DNA from: Methanocorpusculum sp.
Lineage (GTDB): Archaea > Halobacteriota > Methanomicrobia > Methanomicrobiales > Methanocorpusculaceae
Assembly (NCBI GenBank): GCA_017555685.1
Contig: JAFZFW010000034.1
Span: 1-5,534, forward strand
DNA length: 5,534 nucleotides
Direction of reading: 5' to 3'
How positions within the stretch are numbered: the first letter of the stretch is position 1; each line of letters starts with the position of its first letter. A program made the translations under genes and the position numbers. Below, one piece after another: positions 4,739 through 5,534 of the stretch. The notes under the pieces were generated by a model. That model saw nothing but the letters and a program-made list of their open reading frames with translations. It was not told the DNA's origin and ran no database searches.

Positions 4739-5534
4739 AGAAAGAAATGATGGAAGTGATGGAGTATACGGAAAAAACCATCACCAAAGGAATTAGAAAA
4801 ACCCGCGAGCTGAAGTTCTACCTCTTCAAATTCGCGGTCCGCATCTCCATCTTCCTCATCTTCCTCGCCCTCTATCTTACAAACCGTAAAGGGCTTGTCG
4901 ATATGATGATGCAGCCGTTCTGGCACGGCATCAACTTTGTTCACATCATCTGGGTTGTCTTCATGGGAATTATGATAGCTCACCTCATCCCGAACAACCG
5001 TCTCTCGATGGCATGGAGAAAGGCGAAGGAAAGCGAGTACCGCCCGGTGGAAAACTACGATACGTTAGGGCTTGCAAAATACATCCAGAAACAGAACATC
5101 GCAGCCCTTGTCATTATGCTGGTCTGGCTCTCGTTTAATGCGATATTCGGCATCCTCTACCTCAAAGGAATCCTGATTCCTTCCGACCTGCTGATGCTTA
5201 CGGTCTTCTTCTTCCTCTGCGACTACATCTGCATCCTGCTGTTCTGTCCGTTCCAGACCTTCTTTATGAAGAATAAGTGCTGTATCAACTGCAGAATCTA
5301 TGACTGGGGACACTTTATGATGTTTACCCCGATGCTGTTTATCCCGAGCTTCTACAGCTGGAGTCTGTTCTTCACCTCGCTTGTGGTTCTCCTCCACTGG
5401 GAGATTACGTATGCCCGGCATCCGGAGCGGTTCTGGGAGGGGTCGAACAAGACACTGCAGTGCGCCAACTGTAAAGAGCGTACCTGTCAGCTGAAAAACT
5501 CCATCCGCAACACAGCGGCAAAAACATTCTCGAA
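4735..5534 (+). CDS. Unrecognised polytopic membrane protein with two cysteine clusters, 3' end outside window
   Basis: The frame is open from the in-frame TAA at 4678-4680 to the right edge; from the ATG at 4735 it gives 266 residues with no stop. After a charged N-terminus there are membrane helices at about 29-49, 64-85, 122-142, 151-172 and a long hydrophobic stretch at 193-222 that may be one helix or a short hairpin. Two cysteine groups stand out: CCINC at 182-186 and CANCKERTC at 243-251 (CxxCxxxxC). The positively charged loops suggest the first group is cytoplasmic; if 193-222 is a hairpin, the second is too, and together they could bind zinc or an iron-sulphur cluster. I do not recognise the family. 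The start is uncertain. TTG at 4690 in the same frame adds 15 plausible residues (EDEKTRGKHQIPPE after the first) and suits a nearly leaderless transcript, while the ATG at 4735 has no ribosome-binding site at normal distance. The gene is divergent from the Fic gene. Confidence 0.82.
   Translation, partial: MKKEMMEVMEYTEKTITKGIRKTRELKFYLFKFAVRISIFLIFLALYLTNRKGLVDMMMQPFWHGINFVHIIWVVFMGIMIAHLIPNNRLSMAWRKAKESEYRPVENYDTLGLAKYIQKQNIAALVIMLVWLSFNAIFGILYLKGILIPSDLLMLTVFFFLCDYICILLFCPFQTFFMKNKCCINCRIYDWGHFMMFTPMLFIPSFYSWSLFFTSLVVLLHWEITYARHPERFWEGSNKTLQCANCKERTCQLKNSIRNTAAKTFS

Noticed and set aside
4687..4983. 98-residue acidic and His-rich minus-strand open frame
   Set aside because: It is antisense to membrane helices of the right-hand gene; the Asp/Glu/His bias is the expected reverse complement of Phe/Leu/Ile/Val codons.
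5065..5421. 118-residue minus-strand open frame, acidic and rich in Gln and His
   Set aside because: Antisense shadow of the same membrane protein gene, for the same reason.

Overview
The window looks like chromosomal DNA of a methanogenic archaeon, most probably a Methanocorpusculum-like member of the Methanomicrobiales. This is an inference from AT-rich TATA-type promoters placed about 26 bp before start codons, frequent TTA leucine codons in a moderate-GC background, and protein families written in an archaeal style. No rRNA or other marker gene is present to prove it. There is no tRNA, CRISPR array, insertion sequence or phage gene.

Layout from left to right. (1) The 5'-proximal part of an AEC-family (auxin efflux carrier-like) membrane transporter gene lies on the minus strand, cut by the left edge (1-785). 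(2) A 70-bp divergent intergenic region (786-855) follows. (3) Next comes a tight three-gene plus-strand unit (856-3523): an unrecognised soluble 179-residue protein, a TrkH-type potassium transporter pore subunit beginning on the base after its stop (TAA-ATG), and a DUF1648/SdpI-family membrane protein starting one base after the TrkH stop. (4) A Fic-domain protein on the minus strand (3520-4584) overlaps the SdpI-like gene tail to tail by 4 bp. (5) A compact divergent control region (4585-4734) carries a perfect 13-bp inverted repeat around the Fic TATA box and a second TATA box facing the other way. (6) The last gene is a plus-strand polytopic membrane protein with two cysteine clusters, cut by the right edge.

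Functionally, the plus-strand unit probably makes a potassium uptake channel together with two companions of unknown linkage. No TrkA-type gating subunit is visible, so either it is encoded elsewhere or the unknown protein has a related role, which is speculation. The Fic protein has a complete catalytic motif and an N-terminal class II autoinhibitory motif, so it is predicted to be an active but self-restrained nucleotidyl (AMP) transferase. Its promoter architecture suggests tight, possibly autogenous control and a nearly leaderless transcript. The least explained items are the 179-residue protein, the cysteine-cluster membrane protein with its ambiguous start, and the inverted repeat between the last two genes.
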